In this document: positions 23,750 through 36,200 of the stretch, in pieces
Position numbering within the stretch: position 1 is the stretch's first letter
How the letters are laid out: every line of letters starts with the position of its first letter
Assembly: GCA_014925825.1 (NCBI GenBank)
Contig: JACGCK010000002.1
Span: 558,001 to 622,000, forward strand
Source of the DNA: Pholiota molesta
Lineage: Eukaryota; Basidiomycota; Agaricomycetes; Agaricales; Strophariaceae
Length of the DNA stretch: 64,000 nt
Direction of reading: 5' to 3'
Made by a program: the position numbers and the translations under genes
Notes under the pieces: model-generated
What the model saw: only the letters and a program-made list of their open reading frames with translations
Databases searched by the model: none
What the model was told of the DNA's origin: nothing

Positions 23750-24648
23750 CGCGATATGTCCTATCTAAATTATGTACTGCAAATGTAAATCTGAAATAAA
23801 TCTGCTCAACAGATGTGCTATAGTCTTATATCAGTATCTACAGTCCGAGCGCAACCCATAGATTGTGATACTCACACATTTCTGCCCTTCCTCGAAAGTG
23901 CTCTCCGGATTCTTTGATCTATTTTTGGAACGACGACGTACTTTTACTTTGGAAATTTGCCTGTTCCGGTGAAGCCCAGTGTCAATGAATAGAGACGTCA
24001 CGACGTGCTAATGACATATGTTTGCATGTACATAGGTAGGTCTAAACGCGGAAAGTGATGATCATTACCAAATACTTTGTGGCACACGAAAAGTATGCTG
24101 GGCAGGTCATCTGAGGCCATCTGCCACTGCTTTAGCTTCGATGAGATGCTGATTTGGCTATGTACATTGGTAGGGTGATTGTTGCGGGGCAAGTGAATCG
24201 CACGTGTGGTGTCTCCCGCAAGCCTATCTGTGACCCCACAATATGTGCGCAAGAATGGTGGGATAGAACGGCTGACGGAGGTTGTACGGATAAGCTCTTT
24301 TATGATGTCATAGAGGATCTGCCAGGCCCGACAGTGGAAGTATCGGCCACTCTCCTGAGCAGGCTGGAGGAGTGCCGAGGGGGGCTGATGCGGATGTGAC
24401 GGTTCATTGTGTTGTGTGCCAGTGGCACAGGTCGGAGGAGAAGAGATGCCATGTTAATTGCGGACCAACAGAGACAAACAAGGCCTGGACCTCCTTTTTC
24501 TCTCACCGACGTTGGTCTCTCCGACCGTCAACGCTGCTGCCCCATCTCGGCGCAGGCTGCGGCGCGTGTTCCCCTTACTCCAGAATCTGCCACCCACAGC
24601 CACCTCTTTCTCCATTTCTGCTCTAGGGCGCGCGTCAACCTCCTCCCA
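23750..24648. other. Intergenic: transporter 3' flank and promoter of the large Ser-rich gene
   Basis: No supported gene. The last 250 bp are C/T-rich and stay open in frame with the next gene from 24409, which I treat as a leader rather than coding because the later start begins a more protein-like sequence. Confidence 0.5.
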
Positions 24649-27600
24649 ATGACCCTTCTTGGTGGCCTATTCTCGCGAAAGCACAAGGCGTCTTCTCGCT
24701 CAACCGCAGAGGACCATGCCGCCAGCGAGCATAGCACCGCAGCCTCTGACCACGATTCCTCCCTGTCTTCCCCCACCACATCGTCCTATGTCACCCCAAA
24801 CAGGTCTATTCCATCTAATCCTAATGCAAACAGTCTCCTACACCCAGACTCGGCACGCCGGGACTATCCTTACAGTGGCCAGAATGCACCCCCGGCAATG
24901 TCTTCGCCCGCCATGTCAACATCAACTACTGCCAGCGGCAGCAGTAGGCTACGTCTCTTTGGCCGGAAAAAAACCGCTGTAGCAGATGCATATCCCCCTA
25001 CCACGCCAGCCCCGCCGCGGAGGAGTTTCCAGACTGCCCCACGTCCAGAACAAGGCCGCACTAGCACGGAAGTCGAGGGCACAGACATCCGTCGCTTGCG
25101 TCCCCCCCCTCCAGGTCTGCCATATTCGCAGCATATGGCGACCCGAATAGCGCTCTTTCTACACGTTCTTTACCCACTGACACTTCTGATTCGCCACCTT
25201 CAAATTTCAATTCTCTTGCCCCGCCTCCACTGCCTCCACTGCCTCCACCCAAAAAGTCATCTATGTTTGCTTGGGGCAAAAATAATGCCAATGCTACCCC
25301 TTCTCCAGCATCTTCGCCGACCGCGCTTGACACTTCGCCCCTCAACACATATCCAGATTCTTTTGGCTCGCCCGATAGTCCAGAAGCTGGTCAGTCATTC
25401 AATCTTCGATCTTTCCGCCATATACGACCTCCATCGCCTACCGGATCCAATGTTTCACTCACGCCACCTGTACCTCGACCGCGACCGCGTGGCGAGAGTG
25501 TCAACTCCGACCCGTCCCAGCGCATCTCAGTTGCCGCCTTCCGGGAGGCCCAAGCCAGACGCAGTCAGGCGGGCTCGCCATCACCCTCTTTCCGATCAGA
25601 GAGCCCCGCACTTCATTCGCTAGCAAAATCCCCCGACGATGGTCGCGGGAAGAACGCGCCCCGGCCTTCGCGCTCCACGTCCCACATTCCTTCGCAGCAG
25701 CTACAGCAAAGACAACGCTCAAGCATGGCGATAAATACTACCTCTGATTCAGACTCCGCCGCATCATCTTCGGAGGCAGATTCAGAAGACCACGAATCAC
25801 GACCAGGACGTCATGGGCCGTTGTCTTTCAATAAACCAGGAAATGCAGGCAAGACGAAAGCAAAGTCAGAAATAGGTCATGGACATGCAGGCCAGATGGC
25901 CTCCAAGTCTTCTGATTTCCCACTGCCTGCCCGCGGACCCAATTCGCACGTCGGTCACTCGTTTTCCCCTGCGCCCAGCTCATCACAACAGTCTGTCAAT
26001 CGTGTAGACGAGAATACAATGGCTGGGAAGTTACCCCTCGATCCCAATTGAGTCTTGGTGTTCACCCTACTAGGCAACGCGCCAGTGTTTCTACCAGTGC
26101 TCTTTCACCTTCGATGGCAGCTAAACGAGCCAGCATCGTGGCGGCTTCTAACGCAAAAATCGGCAACGGTCAGTTTCATTTTTTCAAATCGTTAATGGTT
26201 TATCTAACGTAAGGATAACTCGTTCAGTCCCTTCTTCAGACCCTAGAACATCCTTAGTACTGTCTCAGAATGGATTGCAGACGCCGCAGCTCTCTACTCA
26301 GCCATCCAAGTCGAGCATTGCATCCAAGTCGAACATTGCAACACAAGCTCGCAGCAACGCGCCACGACAATCTGCCGTCGACTCTTCCTCTGATTCCGAA
26401 GATGATGCACCACTGGCAACGCTTGTGGCCCCAAAACGACCGGGAAGCGCCATGTCTTCATACTCTTACCAGCATTCTCGATCGTCGGGCAATGTCACGA
26501 CTCGTTCCGCCACAAACATGCCGCCCAAGCCACTGATTGACATCAATGAACTCACAGCGCCGAAACGCTCGTACACATCACCTCTCGAAAAGAACACCGC
26601 TGGATTCACAGAGGGTCCGACGCTGCTTTCGCAAGCCCAGCGGAAGATGACGCAACCCGCGTATCAGCCTTCTCGTCTCGTAGAAAGCCCGGTATCCGTG
26701 CACCAACAACTTCCCTGGCAGGCGAATGGTAGCGTTGCACTAGATAGAGAGCTACTCACTACGACGGTGGCGCCAGTCAAATTCACCACGCCGATGACTT
26801 CTCCCGCAAAAGAAAAGCACGAGTTCATCAGCAAAACAGAGTTGGACGCCCATATGTCGACTGCGAATGGCGCCGCGAATCAGGATATTTCGTCCCTACG
26901 ACGCGACTCGAGTCCGGAAATGAGGCGCGACCCTATTACCGACCGCCTGACAAGGGCTGTCAAGAATACATTGCAGGCAACCTCGCCGTCATTAGGTGCC
27001 ACCGCCCCACCGCCGTCTTCCGCGGTTGGATCGCAGCGAGCGGCGTCGCCTACACCACGAGCTATGAGTCCCAATTCAGGCAGTACGTCAGAAACCTCAA
27101 CCTCGCGGCGTACAAATGGAAATGCCCCCTCAGTGCTGCAGCTCCTGTCCCTCAGCCACGTCAGTCGCATTCAGAGATGCCGTTCCCAGAGGCAAGTCGA
27201 GTCTCGATGCCAGTCCGCCCGACGAAGAGCTTGCGCAGCTGCTCGGCACTGCTGTGCAGTTTCTCTCTGGGGTTGAACCTGCTTCCGCACCCAAGCCTGC
27301 AGCCAGGAATGACGACAGCAGCAGCGACAGCAGCAGTGAGAGCGACAGTGACTCGGATGACGATGTCGCTGCGATGTCGAAAACGACAAAGAAGAGCGAT
27401 TCTGAGCAGGCGGAAAACAAGGCCGTATCGCGCCGATCCCTATCAAGCAGCGATCACCGCCGCCGTCGTTTAGCGTCACCTCGCGGCCTCCAGTGGCCAG
27501 GCACAACAATTCGAACTCGTCATCTGGGATGTCGGCGCTGTCGCCAGCGATGACCACCTCTTCTTCGGGGTCCGTGCCTCGTCAGCGGAGTACGACACTA

Positions 27601-29209
27601 CATGCATCGTCATCTTCTAACACCTCTTTCGGGTCGCGCAAGCCATCTGGCGGCGAGTCGATTTTCTCCCCTCCCCATACATCTAGGCAAAGTGTTAGCT
27701 CTTTGAACGGGAATGCTGCGCTCGCCGCCGCTGCTACTGCATCTGCGGCTGCATCTTCGTCATCTTCGTCATTGGCAGCTCAGGCAAGACCGACCGTGTG
27801 CGAACGCACTCAGACCGCCGGCAGTGCGGCAGCGCAGCTCGACGATGATCACGGGCGTGCCGCTGTCTGCGCAGATGAACGGGCGGGTGCACCAGCCCCC
27901 TGAGAAGCCGTTTGCGATGCGCCGGAACAGCCCTGCGAGCTCGACAGGCGACTCAAGCAGCGGGCGCGCGCCACTGACGCCGCGCGATGGAAGCGATATC
28001 GTGGCTAGGCAGGACGCTAATGGGGGCGTGAATGGGATAAGAAAGCATATCAAGCGGCGCAGTGTGAGCTTCGAGGATGATATGGACGAGTTGAGGCCAC
28101 CTAATAGGAGGTATTTGAAGGGCCATCATCGTCGCGCGGCAGTTCGGAGGCCGGTGATATGAGCAACGAGGAAGATCAGGAGTTGCGGAGGAAGGAGAGG
28201 CGGAGGGGTGAGGCGAAGGCGGCTATTGAGGTATGTTTCATTTTTTCATTCCTTTTTTTCAGTAAATTCTCTTCATCCTGATGCGCCCTCTTAATTTTCA
28301 TCGCTAACAGCTTGGGAACGTTGTTAATGGGCGCGGTCCTGTTCTGGACGAAGATGACGACATGCCTATCAATCAGGGCTTGAACAACGCATGTCCACCT
28401 TGCAACCGATGATGGCAATGGGGAATCCTATGGCCGCGATGCAGATGGGGCAGATGGGCTTCCCGGGCTCGCCGAACCCCACACAGTGGGCCAATCCAAT
28501 GGGCCAGCCAATGCTGTCACCCGCGCAGTTCATGGTCCCGCCGCCCGCAGACCCCAACTTCCTCGCCGCGCACCAGCATGCAATGGCGATCGCCAAGCAG
28601 GCGTACCAGATGGCAGTTGCACAGCAGGCGATGGCCGCCGCTGCGGACGAGTGGGAGCGCGGCTCTAACGTGGGCGGCTTCGGTGGCGGGAGCGTATACG
28701 GCGGAGGCGGTGGTAGCGTGTATGGAGGCGGCGGAGGCGGCAGCGTGTATGGGGGGTCGCAAATGGGTGCGCCTTTCGGTATGATGGGTGGCATGAGCAT
28801 GATGCAGGGTGGGTGGGGTAGCACGGCATCGATGTACGGCGGCGTCGGCGGTGGGACGCGCTCGATCTATGGCGGAAGTCAGCTCGGCGCCCCGGCCATG
28901 ATGAGCAGTTCGCGTAGCGAGTATGGTGGAGGCGGTGCGGGCAGCGGTGGTGCAGGAAATTGGAGCTCGTCGCGGAGCTCGTATGGGGAGTCATTTGGGC
29001 CCGAGCAGCAGACGAGGAGAAATGCTCAAGGAGCGAAGCGCGGGGGCCGGGACTCCGGATTTTACCCGCCCATGCCTACCATTGCGTCGCAATCCACGAG
29101 TGGGCGCAACAGCCCGGACATGCGGGCACCTGCGAGACCTACGAGACTGGAAAGTCCACAACGAGGCGTACGCAAAGCTCCGCCGCCGTCGAGCTGGAAA
29201 GCGAGCTAG
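24649..29209 (+). CDS. Large Ser/Pro-rich low-complexity protein with Gly-rich C-terminal repeats; reading frame broken many times
   Basis: I do not recognise the family. ATG at 24649 begins MTLLGGLFSRKHKASSRSTA. What follows is Ser/Pro/Thr-rich disordered sequence with polybasic and acidic patches (for example SSDSSSESDSDSDDD near 27330). A short folded-looking piece, PDEELAQLLGTAVQFLSG, lies near 27220. The C-terminal part is Met/Gln/Ala-rich (MAIAKQAYQMAVAQQAMAAA), then has SVYGGG repeats and a basic end, with the stop at 29207-29209. Introns are near 26172-26226 and 28231-28309. The coding sense is clear, but the frame shifts at about nine places (25102-25109, 26034-26037, 27125-27129, 27218-27220, 27433-27434, about 27800, 28120-28122, about 28390). 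Each is repaired by adding one base. The intended product would be about 1,450 residues. Either assembly errors or a decaying gene could explain it. Confidence 0.65.
28675..28760 (+). repeat. Gly-rich SVYGGG coding repeat
   Basis: Three tandem copies of a unit encoding SVYGGGGG (lengths differ by one or two glycines), with related RSIYGGSQ and SVYGGSQ units further along. It is GC-rich and likely length-variable. Confidence 0.75.
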
Positions 29210-29915
29210 GGTTCCTGAAGCTAACGCGAACAACGAATAGCATCTCCTCTGCTCCGACATCTTTTATGGTTTCATTTTTATATCCTTTTTCCCTCCTTTA
29301 TTTTGTGGATTTTGTTTTACCGACTTTCCTTCCTTCGAGCACTTTCTTTCCCGAGGGGTATCATTCTCATCTAGACAATCCTTGTGGGTGTAGCTCGCAC
29401 GTTACCCTTTCTGTTTCTATGTTTATCTGTTGCTTCTCTCGTTCGTTTTTTCCCCATCTACACACGTCCAGGACCTGGATATCTAATACAGCACATCACC
29501 CACCATTCCCAGCCATCATTAACCATGTACTATTAGTGTTACTATTATTCCATACATACAACCTGCAACCATACCTGCCCAACCTGGACTTTTTGACGTA
29601 CGTTTTGGGCACATCTCGGCTTCATTATATATACCTAACACTTCTTTAACCATGACAATATATAAAGACACTGCGGTGCCAGTAGACAGCCTTCCAATAT
29701 CTAAACAAAATATTTTGTGAAATGCGAGTAGAGGCAGATTTAATTTTAAAGAGGATGATAGGTATATAAGTATTGCTATATTGGAAAACAAGTTTTGTGA
29801 TAATCATGAAATGCCTGGAGCTAAGGAATACATCGACGACAAATATTAACCAGTCACAAAAGAATAAATAGGAGTAGATACAGCAAGGAGAAACAGGTAA
29901 ATACCATGGAACGGG
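29210..29915. other. Convergent 3' flanks
   Basis: Between the Ser-rich gene and the SEC14-like gene. T-rich then AT-rich, consistent with two 3' UTRs; a 229-codon frame that runs through here has no protein-like character. Confidence 0.5.
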
Positions 29916-31328
29916 TTATGTGCTAATTTCGGGCACGGCGGCGATCTCATCTGCTTCGACGGAGGCGGTGGACACGTCTTTCTGGCGCTTTTCATCGGAC
30001 AAATCCCAGACGTTAAACCAGAAGCGGCAGGGTTTCCTCGACCTTTGTGCTCTCGGACGTCTCGGACTCTGGTGACGAAGGCTGGGGAAAGTCGACGCGC
30101 TTGCCCTCTTTCGTGATGCCACAGGCACTGCAAAAACCTTAATTCTGGAAAAGGAAATAAAGATGCGGCCAAGTACGTACGCCACAATCTGGTTCCAGTA
30201 ACTCTCGGGCTCAAATTCATATGCGTGCTCACCGCCAAAATCAGCGTCAAGCTGCGAGGCGGGGATGAGCTCCAGTAAGTCAGGGTTAAATCGCATCTGA
30301 AAATAAAATGGGAATGGTTAGTATTGAATAATTATGATTATGAAGATGACGAAGATGATGATTGTCAGGGAAGCTTGGTATCGGGGAAACGGCTGATGTG
30401 TATCATACCTTGTCCCGCGTAACCGGGTCGAGGAAGGGCGAGATGCCCTTGTAAAAGAAGCTGAGTAGCATGGGTAGGTTCACGACGATCGCGCGGCCGA
30501 GCGTCTCAACGTAGTGCTGCTGCAGGATGTGAAGCACCTTGCGCGCAACGGAGATAGATGGGTTCGTGCGCAGCGTGGTGGACTTGTAGTCTACAATGAT
30601 GACGAGAGACTCTTGGCCGGGGGGCATGAGATCTTTCGCACGTTCTCTACAGATGGGCGTGGTTAATATTGTACTGTGCGTGGTTAGGAAAAGTGGGGTG
30701 AAGCGCAGGAGACGTACAGACACCATACGAGATGCCGGAGTTGCCGCGGACTTGTCTCCGTGTTCTCTCGTCCTGGGCGCATGTAGATAATCGGCCGGCC
30801 GTCCTTGTCGAAGCCATTGATAATGCTGCATGCCCAAAAGCGCAATCAAATTAATAAACACTGCATCGGACGACAAGGGGAGTCGAAGCGACTCGCACAT
30901 TTTCCCCGTCTCGCTCTCGATCTTGACCTCGTCGGGCGGGATGAGGTCGGCTTGAATTCGCGGCGCCACTCGAGCGTCGCCGTGATGCGCTTCTTCCCGT
31001 CGGCGAGTTCCACTTCGCAGCACGCATATACCTTGGGATTGTGTCGGGGGCGTGCAGCCAACGTCGCTCCCAAGGGTAATACTCGTCCGTAGGCGGCAAC
31101 AAGAGTGTATCAGCGTACTGTGCATAATAAAAAGAGCGGCCGAGGCGAAGTCAATAAAAATATTCTGCGCTTCTGGTGATTTTTTTAAATGGGCAGAGCG
31201 AACCATGGACTTGCCTCGCGCAGCTCCTCTATCATAGCGTTCTGCTCCTCCGAGTACTCATGGATGGGCCGCACGACCGTTTCGGGCGCGGGAGTGGTGT
31301 AAATTTCGGTGGTGGTGGCAGACGACAT
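29916..31328 (-). CDS. SEC14-like CRAL-TRIO phospholipid-transfer protein
   Basis: Sec14-type proteins bind phosphatidylinositol or phosphatidylcholine and link lipid supply to membrane traffic. ATG at 31328 starts MSSATTTEIYTTPAPETVVR. The CRAL-TRIO N-lobe follows (WERRWLHAPDTIPRYMRAAK, ITATLEWRREFKP), then the lipid-binding lobe: INGFDKDGRPIIYMRPGREN, SLVIIVDYKSTTLRTNPSIS, LHILQQHYVETLGRAIVVNL and PFLDPVTRDKMRFNPDLLEL. Introns near 30815-30890, 30660-30715, 30300-30410 and 30125-30180 rejoin in frame. Two breaks lie in the N-lobe, at TT 31008-31009 and GG 30949-30950, each repaired by one added base. The C-terminus is unsure: one frame stops at 30013, but coding-like sequence (WDLSDEKRQKDVSTASVEAD) continues in another to 29916. 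Confidence 0.85.
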
Positions 31329-33241
31329 GGAATAAGTATCGGATTCGAGAGTGCGCAGACCAGAAAACTGCAGCGGTGCAGCGAAGGATGGTGCTGAGTC
31401 AAAATCAAGCTGGCGAACGGGCCGAGGATAGCTCGCCGCGGTGATTTGATGATGAACTGCTTGAGAGTAGCTCTGCACTTAAGGCCACTTTCTTTTTGTC
31501 AGCCCGCCTCTTGGCACCACTCCACGTGATTCTGATCCCGTCGCCTCCGGGACCGGAGGATGACATCTGCGCGGTGACGCTCGTCCAAGGCATGCCTACC
31601 GCCAGGCTGCCTGAGTGCATGTTAAGTGCGTGCATAGTTGTCGATAACAGTAGAATCCAAAACAAATAAATTCAAGTCCGCGTGTGAGATTCGCCGCGTG
31701 CGCGAAAAAGAATTACTCAAATAGGCAATTGTACCACAGAAGTCAAATGATTGGCGGTACAGAGAGCTAGTACCCAAAGAGCCTTTTGAAGTCGACAGAG
31801 ATCAAAATCCGTGACCGAAGCCAAGGACTCGCTCAATTAAAAATACTCCAGCGGAGGAATCGATAAATGAAATTAAAGTATGCCGACATCACTGCACACC
31901 TTGCACACCACCACATGAGGCAACCACAAGCGGATCCAGGTAATGAATGCGGCCAAGTCGCCTCAAGCCTAGCTCAGAAGCTTAGAAGCATTCAACAGTG
32001 CAATTAACGATAAATTGTTTTCCTTGAATGTTGACATCTACCATAGTTAGACTGTCTGAACACCGTTGAATTCCAAGTGAGTCATGCCAGATGCTGGGCT
32101 ATACCGAGGATGACGTGACGAAGGGGTAGTATCGGCCGCACGCACTTACAACCCTAGAACGTGGTTCAACTGCCTGTCACGGCAACAAGCACTAGATAGT
32201 ATCGCGCCCACATTATAGGAATGACTTCAGAACAGATGCGACAGCGAACACACAAAATGCCAGTGTGGGTACGTATCAAAACGGCATGTCAAGGTAGAAA
32301 CAGGCAGGTCTGGTAGGAATCTGGAATCCAGTGGTGGTGGTTAGACTGAGAAAGGCGCCAGCAGAGGGCCCCTGTCGTGCACATAGTAATTTCGCTTCGG
32401 GTGTCGACGTTCAACTTTTACGCTAACTTGGCCAGGAAAGTATCAGTATATAAGTTAAAAGAAAATTTTGTTGCTCAGTTATTCATCTGGCTATTGACTT
32501 AAGCACTTAGAGAAGACCAGGGAAGAAATGGCGCTGTTATAAAAATAGATCGAGTGTGTTACGGGAGTTCCGAACTACGTCAACGATGCAACGATGGCTG
32601 ATGCTCCAAAAGCCAAAGTTTGAGCAAAGTTTGAGCAAAGACGACTGTTTTCAGAGGTACATATATAATCTGATACCTTGACTTGATCGCTGTGGCGGAT
32701 ATATACGTCTGCTGGAGAAGTGGGCCTGGAAAAATTGAAACTGAATGGTACCTTGTGAAGCAGAAGCAGATTCAATAGAAATGATAAGGTCTCGAAGGAT
32801 TCATGATGATCAGGGACTTGTCAGCGGCGCGCTCATGCTTGCAACCTAGAAAGTGTGGATAGATCTTCCGAGTAACATCCTTTGGAGCTTGGATCTAGGC
32901 ATGAATGAACGTGAAAGAGGTGTGTTTTTGGATAGCGTAATGTGGACGGCGATGACGACCGGAGGGGGACCTTGGACTACTGCCTTGGCGGACTAGACAG
33001 CTGTGAGTAAAACCGTCCGCAATGGACTGATAGCCTGAAATAAGTGCTGACGGAGGCGGACATGGTGGGCCGGTGGAGGGGATGGAGGCGGCCCAAAAAG
33101 GCAGGTGCCGGTTGTGGGCAGCAGGCCGAGGTGACAAGTGTAACAGCCATCTCCTCTCTGCGGCCTGTCCGCCTCTCTCCGCCCTCCTTTCGTTTCGCCG
33201 CTCTCCCTCCTTGTCCTCCACTCTCATCTTCCCAGAGTCTC
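31329..33241. other. 1.9-kb divergent intergenic region
   Basis: No supported gene. It is AT-rich from about 31680 to 32900. A short direct duplication of AAAGTTTGAGC lies at 32615-32636. The last 250 bp (about 33000-33241) are GC-rich and C/T-rich and lead into the chitin synthase start. A promoter of this length is plausible for chitin synthase. Confidence 0.5.
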
Positions 33242-36200
33242 ATGGACTACCGGGGCGACCAGCGGCCACCCCGCTCAGCCCGTCCTACCTCCCATCCCAG
33301 GTCCCCCGCCCCGCCCTATCCAGATCCCACCGCCGCTCCACGCCCACCGCTCCAGCAAACTGACGGTTCAAAGACTGGCGTGTCCTTCCAACATGTCGAG
33401 CAGGGCGACCGTCAGGCTGCCGTCGACTCTCGCCACAGCCGCCAGATGTCCTCCGCCTATGTCCCCACACTCTCCAGCGGCATCGATCCTGAGCACTCGG
33501 ACCAGTTCGACCCCGCCCGCGTCAACAGGAAGAAGAGCCTCGTCAGACCCGACCGCGAAAAGATAGATCCGAGCCACAGGCAATGGCACTACCGCAGCCA
33601 TGTTGCACAGGCCGAGGAGGAGGGTAATGTCCGTGTGGGCGTCATGCCATCAAGTAAGCACCTCATGCGTTCATCGTTGCTGATGACAATCTTATGAACG
33701 GTTCCCTTTTTTTTTCTTTCTTTTTCACTTTATCACTCGCCAATAGCGACTGGAAATTATCCTCAGCTCCGTCGAGGGCGGTCTCTCCTCGCCCGCGAAG
33801 AAGATGTACACGAGTCGGGCTTGGCCCTCTTCAAACGTGCGCAAACGCTGAGAAGAAAGCGCCAACAAACTACACCCGCGTCTGCCCCGCCTCAATCGGA
33901 GGTGAACAAGAAACGGGGTGCTGGAAGGGTCCCGGACCTGGTGGTCCATGGATGGTGTACTGCATGATTCTCACAATTTTTGTCCCGTCATTCGTGCTCA
34001 AGTCTTGCGGCAAGTTTATTGCTGGCCTATCTCGAGAATAAGCTTTTAACACCATGTTTTTTCCAGGTATCCGCAGCCCCGAGCAACAACGTGCATGGCG
34101 GGAAAAAATGGGCCTCGTCTCCGTCATCCTGGTCTTAATGGCTGGCGTCGGTTTTCTCACATTCGGCTTTACCATCAGCGTGTGTGGGACACCCGCAAAT
34201 CGATTCCATGGTGGTGCCATCGGCGATAATTTTATTGGAAATGGCTCGGTCGTTATTCATGGGTACGATTACAACTTTACGAACTTTGAGCATCCTGCTG
34301 CCGGCAGCACTTTAATGGCACGACCAACCCTCTGTACACCGGTGGATGGAATCTTGCCGGCAATGATGCATCATTTTTGTTCCAGAAGACGAACCAGAAT
34401 TGCCTTGGGCTGATTACTAAAGCTTCGAGTTCGAGCATCTCTGGTTCGGGCAACTTCCTTGACTGGTATTTCCCTTGCAATATCTACAGCCAATATGGAT
34501 CGAATGGTGCCAATCTTACCGGATATGAGGCCTCGACGAACTGCCACACCACTCAGACTTCTAGGAACTTATTGGAGAAGGTCCAAGTCCTCGGCCAAGT
34601 CTACTACACCTGGGATGATGTGAAAAATCCAAACCGGAACTTGGCAGTCTACGAATCGTGGGTACAGTAACTAAAATACCTGGCTTGATATTAATATCTT
34701 TTTGCTATAGCTCGGTCCTCGACTTGAACCTGTTGCAGTGGCTTAGCGGAGCGCAAGTGAAATACCCTCCCATTTTCGACGATATGAAGAAAGCCAACGG
34801 GACCTACAACGGCAAAGATTTGACTATGCTGATCGAACGGACAAAACAGCAGCACATCGGTCACTGTCTACAAGACATTGTCAGTATCGGCTTTATCGAC
34901 ACTAATTCCATTGGCTGTGTTGCATCCTCCGTCGTACTATATCTATCTCTTATCTTCATCATCGGAGTCGTCGCGATTCGCTTCGTTATGGCTGTCATGT
35001 TCCAATGGTTCTTCTCCTGGAAACTTGGAAACTTCCCTCGCGAAACTTACGAACAACGTATGCAACGCTCCCATGAAATCGAGAACTGGTCGAACGACAT
35101 CTACCGCGCCGCGCCTAGTGAATTCCGACCGAACGTCAACAAGAACGGTTTGCGACAAGGAAAGGCACAGAACAGGAAAACATTTTTGCCGAGTACTTCG
35201 CGCTTCACTCCTTCGGAGACCCTTTTGAAAGGCGCTCGACCTACTACGGCCTATGGCATGCTTGATTCGTCATCTACGACTAATTACAAGCGGTCAACTG
35301 TCTATTCGACGTCTGCAAAGAAAGTCACACCCCCAGACTCGCCCAGCTACAGGCAATCTAGAAGTACTATGTCGCTCGCGGATAATTCTCCTCGAAACAA
35401 TTTCGTAGAAAATCCCTGTCCTTTTCCTCTCCACAATGTCGTTCCTCAGCCACCCATTGACTATGAACCTTTCAACTTTCCTTTGGCGCATACGATCTGC
35501 TTAGTCACTGCCTATTCAGAATCCACTGAAGGTTTACGAACGACCCTGGACTCCCTCGCTACAACCGATTATCCCAACAGCCACAAACTCATTCTTGTAA
35601 TTGCTGATGGAATGGTCAAGGGTGCTGGAAACAACCTGACGACGCCTGAAATTTGTTTGACGATGATGAAGGAATTCATCATCCCACCGTCTGAAGTCGA
35701 GCCGCACTCATACGTCGCCATCGCCGACGGCCACAAGCGACACAACATGGCGAAGGTCTACGCTGGGTTTTACGACTATGACGATGCCACGACCGAGCGC
35801 TCCAAGCAACAGCGCGTGCCCATTGTACTTGTTGCTAAATGCGGTAACCCCCTGGAGGCCGGCGAGGCGAAACCTGGAAATCGTGGCAAGCGCGACAGTC
35901 AGATCGTGCTCATGGCGTTCCTGCAGAAAGTAATGTTCGACGAACGTATGACGACATTTGAGTACGAGTTCTTCAACTCCCTTTGGCGGGTGACTGGAGT
36001 GAGCCCGGATCGTTACGAGCTTGTCCTCTGTGTGGATGCGGATACGAAGGTCTTCCCAGACTCGTTGACGCGCATGGTCAGCTGCATGGTCCATGACGAG
36101 GATATTATGGGACTCTGTGGAGAGACGAAGATTGCGAACAAGGCTGATACATTTGTGACCATGATGCAAGGTGTGTGGCATTCATGCTCGGCATGGCTCA

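Noticed and set aside
28960..29649. 229-codon plus-strand frame running past the Ser-rich gene
   Set aside because: It starts inside the Gly-rich coding end in another frame and continues into a T-rich 3' flank; its Phe/Leu-rich translation reflects poly-pyrimidine sequence.
32615..32640. Two tandem copies of AAAGTTTGAGC
   Set aside because: Only two short copies in an AT-rich gap; more likely a chance slip than a functional repeat.
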